A DNA stretch of 64,000 bases from Roseibium sp. Sym1 (GCF_027359675.1 NZ_CP114786.1:5988501-6052500); one strand, 5' to 3'; counted from the first letter of the stretch, positions 9,306 to 20,198 are shown. The notes: generated by a model from the letters alone, not told the origin. Numbers and translations: made by a program.

Positions 9306-9866
9306 ATGCACGATCTCGATCAGCTCGCCTTCGATCACGCCCCCATGGGCCTTGCGCTCACCGAGGACCGGATCATCCGCACCTGCAACGGCACCTTTGC
9401 CGAGATGTTCGGCTACCGGAAGGAGGACCTGATCGGCCAGAGTTTCCGCCGGCTCTACGGCACCGACCAGGAATTCCACCAGATCCGCGATATCGGCCTT
9501 GAACCCCTGCGCCGGTCCCTGCCCTATACGGACGAGCGCCTGATGCAACGCGCCGACGGCTCCCGGATCTGGTGCCGGTTCCGGGCCCGCACGCTGACAC
9601 CCGAAGCGCCGCTCAGGCGCATCGTGCTGAGCTTTGCCCTGATCGACAATGCCAGCGCCGGTCCGAAACTCACCCCGCGCGAGCGCGAGGTTCTCCTGCT
9701 GCTGTCCAAGGGCCAGACCAGCAAAGAAATGGGCCGCGTTCTCGGCCTGTCACCGCGCACGGTCGAGGACGTCCGCGCGCGGCTCTTGAAGAAGTTTCAG
9801 GTGAAAAGCGTCGCGGTGCTTCTGGCGCGGCTGTCCGGGCATCAGGCGGGCAAAGGGGGGCGGTAA
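9306..9866 (+). CDS. PAS domain - LuxR-type DNA-binding regulator
   Basis: A 186-aa transcription factor with two domains. Residues 1-115 form a PAS fold (DHAPMGLALTEDRIIRTCNG, FGYRKEDLIGQSFR, then a PAC-like end). Residues about 120-180 form a GerE/LuxR helix-turn-helix (LTPREREVLLLLSKG, SKEMGRVLGLSPRTVE). There is no receiver domain or kinase nearby, so it probably senses a small molecule directly through the PAS domain. It is divergent from the M20/ABC operon, which it most likely controls. Confidence 0.88.
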   Translation: MHDLDQLAFDHAPMGLALTEDRIIRTCNGTFAEMFGYRKEDLIGQSFRRLYGTDQEFHQIRDIGLEPLRRSLPYTDERLMQRADGSRIWCRFRARTLTPEAPLRRIVLSFALIDNASAGPKLTPREREVLLLLSKGQTSKEMGRVLGLSPRTVEDVRARLLKKFQVKSVAVLLARLSGHQAGKGGR

Positions 9867-9901
9867 GAGACGACTAGGCAATCGGCCACAGCTACAAACC
9901 C

Positions 9902-10053
9902 AGGGGTCACCCCGGACGAGCGAAGCGAAGATCCGGGGCCCAATCATTTCCAGAGCGCCGACCGTTTTGAGGTCAGTGCCCTGAAGGGCCAATCCTGATC
10001 GCAAGTGGCAATGCGAGTAGGCCCCGGGTCTCGCGTTGCTCGCCCGGGGTGAC
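9902..10053. repeat. large imperfect inverted repeat between convergent genes
   Basis: A left arm of about 40 bases (from 9902, containing TCACCCCGGACGAGCGAAG) pairs imperfectly with a right arm ending near 10053 (containing TTGCTCGCCCGGGGTGA), with about 75 bp between them. The right arm also matches bases 1-29 of the window. It separates the stop codons of the LuxR gene (plus) and the FAH hydrolase gene (minus), so it could act as a two-way terminator. Confidence 0.6.
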
Positions 10054-10084
10054 ACCCAAAAAACGACAAGGTGTGGTTGGCGCC

Positions 10085-10939
10085 TCAGGCTTTCGTCACC
10101 TTCTGGGTCTGAACACCCAGCTTGTCGATGCCCAGTTTCATGACCTCGCCGCCCTCCAGATAAACCGGCGGCTTGCAGCCCATGCCGACGCCGGGAGGGG
10201 TGCCGGTGGAGATGACATCGCCCGGCTGCAGGCTCATGAAGCGGCTGAGATAGGAAATCAGGAACGGGACCCGGTAGACCATCGTCTTGGTGGATCCGTT
10301 CTGGTAGCGCTTGCCGTCGACTTCCAGCCACATGCCGAGATCGTCGAAGTTGCCGACCTCGTCCGGCGTCACCAGCCAGGGTCCGGTCGGACCGAAGGTG
10401 TCGCAGCCCTTGCCCTTGTCCCATGTGCCGGAGCGTTCGATCTGGAATTCACGTTCGGAGACATCATTGACGACGCAGAAGCCGGCGACATGGTCCATCG
10501 CATCGGCTTCGTCGATATAGGCGCCACCCTTGCCGATCACGACGCCAAGCTCGACTTCCCAGTCGGTCTTTTCAGAGCCGCGCGGGATCTTCACATCGTC
10601 GTCCGGACCGACAATGGCAGAGGTCCACTTGTTGAAGACGACGGGTTCGGGCGGTACGTCCATGCCGGATTCCGCGGCGTGGTCCGCGTAGTTGAGGCCG
10701 ATGCAGATGAACTTGCCGATGGCACCGACACACGGGCCGAGACGCAGGTCCTGCTGCGGCACACCGTCGACGAGCGGAAGCCCGGCGATGTCCAGCCCGC
10801 GCAGCCGCTCCATGGTCTCCGGCAAAAGCGCGTCACCCGCTACGTCAGGGATAACGGAAGACAGGTCGCGCACCCTGTTGTCGGCATCGAGAACACCGGG
10901 CTTTTCCTGTCCCGGGGCACCAAATCTCAGCAATTTCAT
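10085..10939 (-). CDS. FAH-family hydrolase, probable 2,4-diketo-3-deoxy-L-fuconate hydrolase
   Basis: A 284-aa fumarylacetoacetate hydrolase superfamily protein. The family core is visible: KFICIGLNYADHAAE, the metal-binding acidic residues in WEVELGVVIGK, NDVSERE, and the C-terminal GDVISTGTPPGVG. FAH proteins of this length include 2,4-diketo-3-deoxy-L-fuconate hydrolases, which split the diketo acid into pyruvate and L-lactate. Its place as the last gene of an operon with an L-fucose-type dehydratase, dehydrogenase and importer supports that assignment. Ureidoglycolate lyase, often the automatic name for such proteins, does not fit the neighbours. Confidence 0.82.
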   Translation of the reverse strand: MKLLRFGAPGQEKPGVLDADNRVRDLSSVIPDVAGDALLPETMERLRGLDIAGLPLVDGVPQQDLRLGPCVGAIGKFICIGLNYADHAAESGMDVPPEPVVFNKWTSAIVGPDDDVKIPRGSEKTDWEVELGVVIGKGGAYIDEADAMDHVAGFCVVNDVSEREFQIERSGTWDKGKGCDTFGPTGPWLVTPDEVGNFDDLGMWLEVDGKRYQNGSTKTMVYRVPFLISYLSRFMSLQPGDVISTGTPPGVGMGCKPPVYLEGGEVMKLGIDKLGVQTQKVTKA

Positions 10940-11015
10940 GAAATACCGTCCTTGAATTGTTGGAGCCCGGTCACTCGCGCAACCGGGCTCTTTCCAGAGT
11001 TACACCCTATATCGC

Positions 11016-11960
11016 TCAGTCGTACAAGACAGCAGCGATCTTCGGGTCGTCAATGTTGGATTTGTCGTAGTAGTAGAAGCCGGTGTCGATATGGCCCGGA
11101 ACCTCCTTGCCCTGGGACGCTTCGAGCGCCGCCTTGACGGTCTCGTAGCCGATGCCGACCGGGTTCTGGGTGATCGCGCCGGCCATCACGCCGTTGCGGA
11201 TCGCGTCCTTCTGCGCCTTGCCGCTGTCATAGCCGATGATGACGATGTCGGACTTGCCCATTTCGGTGACGCCGTTGACAACACCCAGGGCCGAGCCTTC
11301 GTTGGCACCGAAGATGCCTTTCAGGTCCGGATTGGCCGTCAGGATCGCCTTGGTGAGTTCCGTCGACTTCAGGTGATCACCGCCGCCATACTGCACGGTC
11401 ACAACTTCAATGTCCGGGTGCTTGTCCTTGATCTGATTGGCAAAACCGTCAACGCGGTCGATGCCGGTGCGGCTGGTCTGGTCATGGGCGATGATGGCAA
11501 CCTTGCCGGCACCGCCGATGAGTTCAGCCATCTTGTCGGCCGCAAGCGCCGCGGCGGCGACGTTGTCGGTGGACGCGGTGGTCACCGGGATGTCGCTGTC
11601 GACGCCGCTGTCGAAGGCAATCACCGGAATGCCGTTTTCCTGGGCCTGCCTCAAGAGTGGGATCGCGGCCTGGCTGTCCAGCGCGGCAAAGCCGATCGCG
11701 GTCGGGTTCTTGGCAAGGGCGGCGGCGAGCATGTCGATCTGGCGGTCGACCATGGTCTCGTTGTCCGGGCCCTCGAAGGTGATGGCCACGCCGAATTCTT
11801 CGGCTGCCTGGTCGGCACCGGCCTTCACGGCCTGCCAGAACTGGTGCTGGAAGCCCTTGGAAATCAGCGGAATGTAGGTTTCCTGGGCATTGGCGATGTT
11901 CCCGGACAGCATCAGCGCGACTGCGCTGGCGGCTCCGATGAGGGTACGTCTGTTCAGCAT
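11016..11960 (-). CDS. sugar ABC importer substrate-binding protein (CUT2 type)
   Basis: A 314-aa periplasmic binding protein of the RbsB-like family (Peripla_BP_4). The signal sequence begins MLNRRTLIG and ends near ANA-QE. Typical features follow: YIPLISKGFQHQFWQAVKAGADQAA, the DSGVDSDIPVTTASTDN segment, and YDSGKAQKDAIRNG. The ATG at 11960 is preceded by GGAGAGGAAA. It follows the permease gene by 80 bp. Its ligand is inferred to be L-fucose or a related deoxysugar from the surrounding enzymes. Confidence 0.9.
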   Translation of the reverse strand: MLNRRTLIGAASAVALMLSGNIANAQETYIPLISKGFQHQFWQAVKAGADQAAEEFGVAITFEGPDNETMVDRQIDMLAAALAKNPTAIGFAALDSQAAIPLLRQAQENGIPVIAFDSGVDSDIPVTTASTDNVAAAALAADKMAELIGGAGKVAIIAHDQTSRTGIDRVDGFANQIKDKHPDIEVVTVQYGGGDHLKSTELTKAILTANPDLKGIFGANEGSALGVVNGVTEMGKSDIVIIGYDSGKAQKDAIRNGVMAGAITQNPVGIGYETVKAALEASQGKEVPGHIDTGFYYYDKSNIDDPKIAAVLYD

Positions 11961-12040
11961 TTTCCTCTCCTTTGGTTGATCCGGACGAAAGGTCCGGTAC
12001 GCGGGGTGTGGACACCCTCTTGTTGGTTGGTTGGTGAAAC

Positions 12041-13041
12041 TCAGGCCTTGCGCTTGCGCACCATGTCCGCATAGACGGCCAGGATGATGATTGCGCCGGT
12101 GACCACCGTCTGCCATTCCTGGGCGACGGAGAGCACCCGCAGCCCGTTGGTCAGGACGGCCATGATCAGGGCCCCGATGAGGGTGCCGAGCACTGTGCCG
12201 CGCCCGCCGCTGAGCGACGTGCCCCCGATCACGACCGCCGCGATGGCTTCCAGTTCGTAGCCGAGGCCCAGCGCCGGCTGGGCGGAATTGAGCCGTGAGG
12301 CGATCAGGATGCCGGCAATGCCGCAGATCGAGCCGGCCAGCGCATAGACGGACATCTTCCAGAAATCGGTGTTCACGCCCGAGAGGCGCACCGCCTCCTC
12401 GTTGGATCCAAGGGCAAACGTGTAGCGGCCCAGCACCGTGCGGCCCAGAATATAGGCGGCGGCGCCCGCGACCAGGAACAGGATCAGCACGCCGTTCGGG
12501 ATCGGCAGCGCCGGAATGATGTCGCCGATCAGCGAGCCTCGGGAAATCTGGTCGAAGCCGGGCGTGTCGTTGAAATAGATCGGCCGCGTGCCGGAAATCA
12601 CCAGCGACAGCCCCTTCAGGATCAGCATCATGCCGAGGGTGGCGATGAAGGGCGGGATCTTCATCTTGGCAACGAAGGTTCCAGAGCACAGGCCGCAGAA
12701 GGCGCCGGTCGCAATCGCCGCGATGACGCCCAATGGCAAAGGCATGCCGAGATTGGTCAGGACCACACCGGCGATCACCGCGCAGAAGGTCATCAGCGTG
12801 CCGACCGACAGGTCGATGCCGCCGGTGATGATCACCAGCGTGGCCGCGACGGCCAGCACCCCGTTGACCGAGGTCGCCTGCAGGATCGCGATCATGTTCG
12901 AGGTCTGCATGAAATTCGGCGAGGCGATCGAGAACCCGATCAGCAGCAGGATCAGGCTGGCAAAGGCGAGCAGTTTCTGGTGCGCGCCGGCTTCGACCAG
13001 ACGGCCAACGAGCGACGGGCTCGAGGTGGTGTTCACGGCGG

Positions 13042-13045
<4 letters not shown>
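12041..13045 (-). CDS. sugar ABC importer permease (RbsC-like)
   Basis: A 334-aa inner-membrane permease with 8-10 hydrophobic segments. Family hallmarks are [13 protein letters not shown], the GLxxGxxVAK-like [20 protein letters not shown] region and [19 protein letters not shown]. The ATG at 13045 overlaps the ATPase stop as ATGA. It forms the membrane channel of the importer with the adjacent ATPase and binding protein. Confidence 0.92.
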
Positions 13046-14568
<1,523 letters not shown>

Positions 14569-14603
14569 GACACGGTCCTCCCAAACCGCGACGGTGCATC
14601 ACC

Positions 14604-15353
14604 TCAGATGGTGACACCTCCGTCGACCAGGAGCGCCTGCCCGGACACGAACCGGCTCTCGTCGGACAACAGGTAGACGACCATCGGGGTCAGGTCGTCG
14701 ACGGTTGCCAGCCGGCCCATGGGCTGGCGGGCAATGAAGTTCTTCTCCGCCTCGACCGGATCCGGCGCAGCAGCAATCCGTCCGCGCAGGGACGGCGTGT
14801 CGACCGTTCCCGGGCAAAGCGCGTTGCAGCGAATGCCTTCGGCGACGAAGTCGGCTGCGACGCCCTTGGTCAGGCCGATCACCGCGGCTTTTGTGGCACC
14901 GTAGAGCGTACGCACGGGAAAGCCTTTCAGGGACGAGGCCATCGACGACATGTTCAGGATGGACGCGGTGCCGGTTTCCTTCGCACGGGCCCTCATGCCG
15001 GGCAGAAAGGCCTGGGTCATGCGGTACATGGAGCGGACATTGAGATCGAAACTGAAGTCCCAGTCGTCCTCGCCGATGTCCAGAACCGTGCCGTGATGGA
15101 CAAAGCCGGCGCAGTTGAAAAGGCCGTCGAGATCGGGCAACTCGCGCGCAAGCGCATCGATTGCGGCGCGGTCGCAGACATCCAGCGTGCGGGTCTCGAT
15201 GTCCGGGGCTTCTCCCGGGAGCGTTGCCAGGGTGCCGGCATTGATGTCGACCGCGTAGACCTTTGCCCCTTCCCTGGCGCAGGCAATCGCGCTGGCGCGG
15301 CCGATCCCCTGCCCCGCCGCCGATACCAATATTGTCTTGTCCTTCAAGCGCAC
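14604..15353 (-). CDS. SDR oxidoreductase, probable 2-keto-3-deoxy-L-fuconate dehydrogenase
   Basis: A 249-aa classical SDR. The glycine motif is SAAGQGIG (residues 11-18, starting with Ser rather than Thr), CAG replaces NAG at 81-83, and the catalytic Ser137, Tyr151 and Lys155 (YGATK) are intact. These atypical motifs match SDRs annotated as 2-keto-3-deoxy-L-fuconate dehydrogenase and the DHRS6-like group. It would oxidise the C4 hydroxyl of 2-keto-3-deoxy-L-fuconate, giving the diketo acid that the FAH hydrolase cleaves. The gene lies between the dehydratase and the importer in one operon. Confidence 0.83.
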   Translation of the reverse strand: MRLKDKTILVSAAGQGIGRASAIACAREGAKVYAVDINAGTLATLPGEAPDIETRTLDVCDRAAIDALARELPDLDGLFNCAGFVHHGTVLDIGEDDWDFSFDLNVRSMYRMTQAFLPGMRARAKETGTASILNMSSMASSLKGFPVRTLYGATKAAVIGLTKGVAADFVAEGIRCNALCPGTVDTPSLRGRIAAAPDPVEAEKNFIARQPMGRLATVDDLTPMVVYLLSDESRFVSGQALLVDGGVTI

Positions 15354-15404
15354 TCAAAACCCTCCCGAAAGTCCACGCGTTTCTTTTTCTTTTCCAGTGA
15401 GCGC

Positions 15405-16931
15405 CTACATCACGGCGCCAATCTGCCACGGCACGAATTCCACGCCGCCAAAGCCGAGCTCTTCGCTCATGGACTTCTCGCCGGAGGCCACGGCGACGAT
15501 CTTCTCGAAGATCTCTTCGCCCTTGGCCTCCAGGCTGACATTTTCCGAAACGACGTCGCCGCAATTGATGTCCATGTCTTCCGACATGCGGGCATACATC
15601 TCGCTGTTGGTGGCCAGTTTGATGCAGGGCGTCGGCATGTAGCCGGAGACGGAGCCGCGGCCCGTCGTGAAGACGATGATATTGGCGCCCGAGGCGATCT
15701 GTCCGGTCACGGAACAGGGGTCGAACCCGGGGCTGTCCATGAAGACGAAGCCCTTCTTGTCGATGGGCTCACCAAACTTGTAGACATCGACCAGCGGCGC
15801 CGATCCGCCCTTGGCGGCCGCACCCAGGGACTTCTCCAGAATGGTGGTCAGGCCGCCGCGCTTGTTGCCGGGAGACGGGTTGTTGTCCATCTCGCCGCCG
15901 TTGCGGGCGGTGTAATCCTCCCACCAGCGCACGCGCTCGATCAGCTTCTTGCCCACCTCGACCGACACGGCCCGACGGGTCAGAAGGTGCTCGGCGCCGT
16001 AGATCTCCGAGGTCTCCGACAGGATCGTGGTGCCGCCATGGCGCACCAGCAGATCCGAGGCGATGCCAAGCGCCGGATTGGCGGTGATGCCGGAATAGCC
16101 GTCCGAGCCGCCGCATTGCATGCCGACGGTGATCTCGGAAATCGGAACCGGTGTCCTGACAGCCTTGTTGGCTTTCTCGGCCAATGCGCGCAGCTCGCTC
16201 AGCCCCGCCTCGATGGTCTTGCGGGTGCCACCGGTCTGCTGGATGGTCATGTAGCGCAGGTCGCCATCGGGCCGGATCTTGCGGTCGCCGACCAGGTCGG
16301 CGATCTGCATGACCTCGCAGCCGAGGCCGATCAGAAGGATGCCCGCAAAATTCGGGTGCTGGGCGTATCCCGACAGCGTCCGGAACAGGGTCGCGTAGCC
16401 CTCGTCCTTGCCGGACATGCCGCAACCGGTGCCATGAACGATCGGGACGATGCCGTCGACATTCGGATAGTCGTCGAGGAACCCGGACTTTTCCGCTGCC
16501 TCGGCAATGAACTTGGCCACCGACCCGGAACAGTTCACCGAGGTCAGAATGCCGATATAGTTGCGCGTGCCTGCCCGGCCCGTTTCGCGGCGGTAGCCCA
16601 TGAAGGTCCGCTCTTGGGATATCGGCGCAAGAGGAACGCAAGCTTCAGCGTGCTGGTAATCCTGGCTGTGGTCGCCCATGCCGAGATTGTGGACATGGAC
16701 ATGCTCACCAGGCTGAATATCGGATTTCGCCTGGCCGATGATCTGGCCGTAGCGAATGACGTTGTCACCGGCTGCAATGGCGCTGCGTGCGATCTTGTGA
16801 CCGCGCTGGACCTGCCCGGGAAGCGGGACATCCACGAACGCAGCCTTGGCGCCGGCCTCAATGTCCTCAAGCGCGATGACGACGTTGTCTTCGCCGTTCA
16901 ATAGAATCGAATTTGCGTGAGGTTTCAGCAC
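15405..16931 (-). CDS. UxaA-family sugar-acid dehydratase, probable L-fuconate dehydratase
   Basis: A 508-aa protein of the altronate/galactarate dehydratase family. It has an N-terminal SAF-like domain (residues about 1-75, ending at HVHNLGMGDH) and the large C-terminal domain with GYRRETGRAGTRNYIG, GTGCGMSG, MQCGGSDGYSGITANPALG and DSPGFDPCSVTGQIASG. Start is GTG at 16931, with GGGAG eight bases upstream. Altronate or galactarate is the usual substrate, but the flanking FucU, lactonase and FAH genes point to L-fuconate. The classical L-fuconate dehydratase belongs to the enolase superfamily, so this would be a non-homologous replacement. Confidence 0.8.
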   Translation of the reverse strand: MLKPHANSILLNGEDNVVIALEDIEAGAKAAFVDVPLPGQVQRGHKIARSAIAAGDNVIRYGQIIGQAKSDIQPGEHVHVHNLGMGDHSQDYQHAEACVPLAPISQERTFMGYRRETGRAGTRNYIGILTSVNCSGSVAKFIAEAAEKSGFLDDYPNVDGIVPIVHGTGCGMSGKDEGYATLFRTLSGYAQHPNFAGILLIGLGCEVMQIADLVGDRKIRPDGDLRYMTIQQTGGTRKTIEAGLSELRALAEKANKAVRTPVPISEITVGMQCGGSDGYSGITANPALGIASDLLVRHGGTTILSETSEIYGAEHLLTRRAVSVEVGKKLIERVRWWEDYTARNGGEMDNNPSPGNKRGGLTTILEKSLGAAAKGGSAPLVDVYKFGEPIDKKGFVFMDSPGFDPCSVTGQIASGANIIVFTTGRGSVSGYMPTPCIKLATNSEMYARMSEDMDINCGDVVSENVSLEAKGEEIFEKIVAVASGEKSMSEELGFGGVEFVPWQIGAVM

Positions 16932-16985
16932 GAATGTCTCTCCCGGTCCGGCAATTCAGAGCGCCGTTCTGTCTCGACGATTAGC

Positions 16986-17018
16986 TTGACACGAGAACTG
17001 TGTCAACTAACATGTTAG
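16986..17018. promoter_or_regulatory. tandem palindromes and promoter in the fucose divergent region
   Basis: Two adjacent dyads are seen: TTGACAC/GTGTCAA arms with a 7-base spacer (16986-17006), and the perfect 12-mer CTAACATGTTAG (17007-17018). TTGACA (16986-16991) with TAACAT (17008-17013) at 16-bp spacing makes a plausible sigma-70 promoter toward gntR. A repressor bound here would block that promoter and the divergent operon, so the site is the likely operator of the GntR protein. Confidence 0.6.
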
Positions 17019-17037
17019 CATTCTAATCGAGATAGCC

Positions 17038-17751
17038 ATGTCCCTCAGCACCGAACCAGATGCCCTTGAATTTCCCTTGCCGGACATCGGCAAACTGTCC
17101 GGATCACTGGCGCAGCGCGTTTACGAAGCTCTGCGGTCGGCGATCCTGGCGATGGACCTGCCGCCGGGCACACCTCTGAAAAAACAGGTGATCTGCGAGC
17201 AGCTCGGCGTATCGCGCTCCCCCGTAACGGAGGCGATCACCCGACTGGCGGCGGAAGGGCTGGTCGAGGTGATTCCGCAGTCCGGCTCTCGCGTCACCCG
17301 GTTTTCCATGTCGGAGATCCGCGAGGGTGCTTTCCTGCGCGAAGCCATCGAACTGGCCGCCGTCGCCAAGGTGGCGGTGGAGCGGACCGAGGAGCAGCTC
17401 GCCGAACTGACCCGGAACCTGCGGCTTCAGGCACTTTGTCTGGAAGACCATGACGAGGCCGGCTTCTACCGCGAGGACGAACGCCTGCACGAACTGATCT
17501 TTTCCTTCACCGGATTTCCGAAGCTGAATGCGATTGCGGCGACCGGCTGGGTTCAGGTCAACCGGGCGCGTCACCTGCTTCTTCCCATGCGCGGCCGGGC
17601 GATTGCGTCGTACGAGGAACACCGGGCCATCGTCGAAGCCATCCGCGAGCAGGACCCCGAAAAGGCGCGCAAGGCCATGCAGGTCCATTTGAGCGAACTT
17701 GTGACCCGTCTGGAACCGCTTGTCGAAAGCCGCCCGGACCTCTTCGAATAG
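17038..17751 (+). CDS. GntR-family regulator, FCD (FadR) subfamily
   Basis: A 237-aa repressor-type regulator. It has an N-terminal winged helix (residues about 20-90: LAQRVYEALRSAILAMDLPPGTPL, CEQLGVSRSPVTEAITRL) and a C-terminal all-helical FCD ligand-binding domain (FLREAIELAAVAKV; metal-site histidines in RLHELIF and EEHRAIVEAI). It is the first gene on the plus strand, divergent from the dehydratase operon. FCD regulators in such loci usually respond to a sugar-acid intermediate, so L-fuconate or its keto derivative is the probable inducer. Confidence 0.88.
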   Translation: MSLSTEPDALEFPLPDIGKLSGSLAQRVYEALRSAILAMDLPPGTPLKKQVICEQLGVSRSPVTEAITRLAAEGLVEVIPQSGSRVTRFSMSEIREGAFLREAIELAAVAKVAVERTEEQLAELTRNLRLQALCLEDHDEAGFYREDERLHELIFSFTGFPKLNAIAATGWVQVNRARHLLLPMRGRAIASYEEHRAIVEAIREQDPEKARKAMQVHLSELVTRLEPLVESRPDLFE

Positions 17752-17821
17752 CACGACCCCATCGACCGGAACGCCCACGGCAAACGTGGCAGACCGGACA
17801 AGAACCTAACGGAGGACGCCC

Positions 17822-18874
17822 ATGAACGCCCTGCCGACGCGGACCCTGAACAACAGGACCGCGCGTAAGATTGACCTGACGGAAATGGGCTTTGGCGGTG
17901 CGCCGCTCGGCAATCTCTATCGAAAGGTCACGGAAGACGACGCCCAGGCGGCACTGCAGGCAGCCTATGACCACGGCATCCGCTACTTCGACACGGCACC
18001 GCAATACGGTCTCGGCCGCTCGGAAATGCGTTTCGCGGAAGCCATCCGGCGGTTCGGGCGCGACACCATAGAGCTCTCCACCAAGATCGGTCGCCTGCTG
18101 CTTGATTGCGCTCCGGAGGAAGTCACGCCGGAAGCCTTTGTCGACGTGCCTCAGAAGCGGATCGTCTTCGACTACAGCTACGACGGCGTCATGCGCAGCT
18201 ACGAGGCGAGCCGCAAGCGGCTCGGTGTCGCCAATGCCGACATTCTTTTCGTGCACGATGTCTGCGCCTTTTCGCAAGGCTCCCAGGAAGCCAGCGACGC
18301 CCGGGTACGCGAGCTCTTCGACGACGGCGGCTACAAGGCCCTGTGCGAGTTGAAGGATGCCGGCGAGATCAGCGCGATCGGCGCCGGTGTCAATGAATGG
18401 CAGGTCTGCCAGAAACTGCTTGGCCTCGCCGATTTCGACTGTTTCCTGCTGGCCGGCCGTTACACGCTGCTGGAACAGGACGCGCTGGAAAGCTTCCTGC
18501 CGCTCTGCGTGGAGCGCGATGTCGGCATCATCCTGGGCGGGCCCTACAATTCCGGCATCCTGGCGACCGGCGCCGTTCCCGGTGCCAAATACAATTATGC
18601 CGACGCGCCGCCGGACATCCTCGAACGGGTGCGCCGCATCGAGGATGTCTGCCGGTCCCATTCGGTCCCCCTGATCGCCGCGGCCCTTCAGTTCGTGCTC
18701 GGTCACCCTTCGGTAAAGACGGTCATCCCGGGCGCGGTGAACGCCAGAGAAGTCGAAGCCAATATCGCGCTCTTGCAAACCGACATTCCCGCCGGACTGT
18801 GGTCCGACCTCAGATCCGAAACCCTGATCCGTCCCGACGCGCCCCTACCGAGCGAGGCCACCCATGCTGCGTAA
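17822..18874 (+). CDS. aldo/keto reductase, probable L-fucose dehydrogenase
   Basis: A 350-aa aldo/keto reductase. The catalytic Asp and Tyr are in YFDTAPQYGLGRSE, the Lys in STKIGRLL, and VHDV stands at the family HD position. The length and the GGAPLGNLYRKV opening match D-threo-aldose 1-dehydrogenases, which oxidise L-fucose at C1 to the lactone. A ribosome site (GGAGG) lies just before the ATG at 17822. The gene starts 70 bp after gntR and overlaps fucU by 11 bp, placing it at the first oxidation step. Confidence 0.87.
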   Translation: MNALPTRTLNNRTARKIDLTEMGFGGAPLGNLYRKVTEDDAQAALQAAYDHGIRYFDTAPQYGLGRSEMRFAEAIRRFGRDTIELSTKIGRLLLDCAPEEVTPEAFVDVPQKRIVFDYSYDGVMRSYEASRKRLGVANADILFVHDVCAFSQGSQEASDARVRELFDDGGYKALCELKDAGEISAIGAGVNEWQVCQKLLGLADFDCFLLAGRYTLLEQDALESFLPLCVERDVGIILGGPYNSGILATGAVPGAKYNYADAPPDILERVRRIEDVCRSHSVPLIAAALQFVLGHPSVKTVIPGAVNAREVEANIALLQTDIPAGLWSDLRSETLIRPDAPLPSEATHAA

Positions 18875-19295
18875 CCTGCCCCCGATCCTCGGTCCGTCGC
18901 TGCTATATGCCCTGAGGGCCATGGGCCATGGCGACAGGATCGCCATCGTCGACGCCAACTTTCCCGCGGAAAGCTCGGGCCCCGAGTGCATCCGCCTCGA
19001 CGGCATCTCCGCGACCGACGTTCTGGGAGCGGTCCTCAAGGTGATGCCGCTCGACACGTTCGTGCCCGCTCCGGCCCAGACAATGCAGGTCGTCGGAGAT
19101 CCGGACGCCGTGCCGGACATCGTGGCGGACTTCCAAACGATCATCGATGAGGTCGCCGACAAGCCCGCGCAGATCGATACTCTGGAACGGCATGCCTTCT
19201 ATGAGGAAGCCGCGACCGCGTTCGCGGTCGTCCAGACCGGCGAACAGCGCCTTTACGGCAACATTCTTCTGACCAAGGGCATCATCGAACCATGA
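18864..19295 (+). CDS. fucU: L-fucose mutarotase, RbsD/FucU family
   Basis: A 143-aa RbsD/FucU protein. The diagnostic motif MGHGDRIAIVDANFP is at residues 20-34; its His and Asp are the catalytic and structural residues of the decameric mutarotase. It interconverts the anomers of L-fucose so that the dehydrogenase gets its preferred form. It overlaps the genes on both sides (11 bp and 4 bp), which indicates tight co-translation. Confidence 0.9.
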   Translation: MLRNLPPILGPSLLYALRAMGHGDRIAIVDANFPAESSGPECIRLDGISATDVLGAVLKVMPLDTFVPAPAQTMQVVGDPDAVPDIVADFQTIIDEVADKPAQIDTLERHAFYEEAATAFAVVQTGEQRLYGNILLTKGIIEP

Positions 19296-20143
19296 GACTG
19301 GATGCCCACCAGCATTTCTGGAAACTCGAGCGCGGCGACTATGGCTGGCTGACGCCGGAGACCGGTCCGATCTATCGCGATTTCGGCCCGGAAGACCTGA
19401 CGCCCTTCCTTGAGCGGTTCGGCATCGACGGCACCATCCTCGTCCAGGCGGCGCCGACGGTGGCCGAGACCCGCTACATGCTCGATCTCGCGCGCCAGAA
19501 CGATTTCGTCAGGGGCGTCGTCGGCTGGGCCGATTTCGAAGCGCCTGATGCGCCGGACCAGATCGGCGACCTCGCGAGAGACCCGAATCTCGTCGGCCTC
19601 AGGCCGATGATCCAGGACATCGCCGATCCGGACTGGATGCTGCGGGACAGCCTTGCCCCTGCCTATCGCGCCCTCGTCGCGCATGACCTTGTCTTCGACG
19701 CCCTTACCTTGCCGCCGCATCTGAAGAACCTGCTGCAGCTTGCCGACAGGCACCCGGACCTGCGCATGGTCGTCGACCACGGCTCCAAGCCGTTTATTGC
19801 CAAGGGGATCATCGACGGCTGGGCCGAAGACATGACCGCGATCGCGAACAATACTCCGGCCTTCTGTAAGCTCTCCGGCCTCGTGACCGAGGCGGGAGAC
19901 AGCCGGAAGGTCAGAGACTTGCGTCCGTATGTTGACCACCTGCTGGAAGCCTTCGGTCCCGGCAGGCTGATCTGGGGCTCTGACTGGCCCGTCTGCACCC
20001 TCGCCTGTTCCTACGAGGACTGGATCGGCATCACCGACACGCTGTTGAAGGACCTCAACGAGGCCGAGCGGCAGGCCGTGCTCGGCGGCAATGCCGAGCG
20101 GGTCTACCTGTCAAAGTCGACCCGGCAAAGAACCGCCTCCTGA
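19292..20143 (+). CDS. amidohydrolase-superfamily lactonase (COG3618), probable L-fuconolactonase
   Basis: A 283-aa amidohydrolase-2 (COG3618) protein. Seen: the N-terminal HxH motif in DAHQHFW, the central VDHGSKP, KLSGL, and the C-terminal WGSDWPV with the catalytic Asp. COG3618 includes L-fucono-1,5-lactonase, L-rhamnonolactonase and 4-sulfomuconolactonase. Coupling to fucU and an aldose dehydrogenase makes L-fuconolactone the likely substrate. The start overlaps the fucU stop by 4 bp (ATGA). Confidence 0.87.
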   Translation: MRLDAHQHFWKLERGDYGWLTPETGPIYRDFGPEDLTPFLERFGIDGTILVQAAPTVAETRYMLDLARQNDFVRGVVGWADFEAPDAPDQIGDLARDPNLVGLRPMIQDIADPDWMLRDSLAPAYRALVAHDLVFDALTLPPHLKNLLQLADRHPDLRMVVDHGSKPFIAKGIIDGWAEDMTAIANNTPAFCKLSGLVTEAGDSRKVRDLRPYVDHLLEAFGPGRLIWGSDWPVCTLACSYEDWIGITDTLLKDLNEAERQAVLGGNAERVYLSKSTRQRTAS

Positions 20144-20198
20144 GGAAGCGAAGGCCCCACGCCTAACATTTTGCCCCCCTCTCGCCCTTGTGGGGCAG

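Noticed and set aside
15405..16931. Altronate dehydratase UxaA in hexuronate catabolism
   Set aside because: No uxuAB, uxaB or uronate isomerase lies nearby, whereas the FucU, lactonase and FAH-hydrolase genes form a consistent fucose route.
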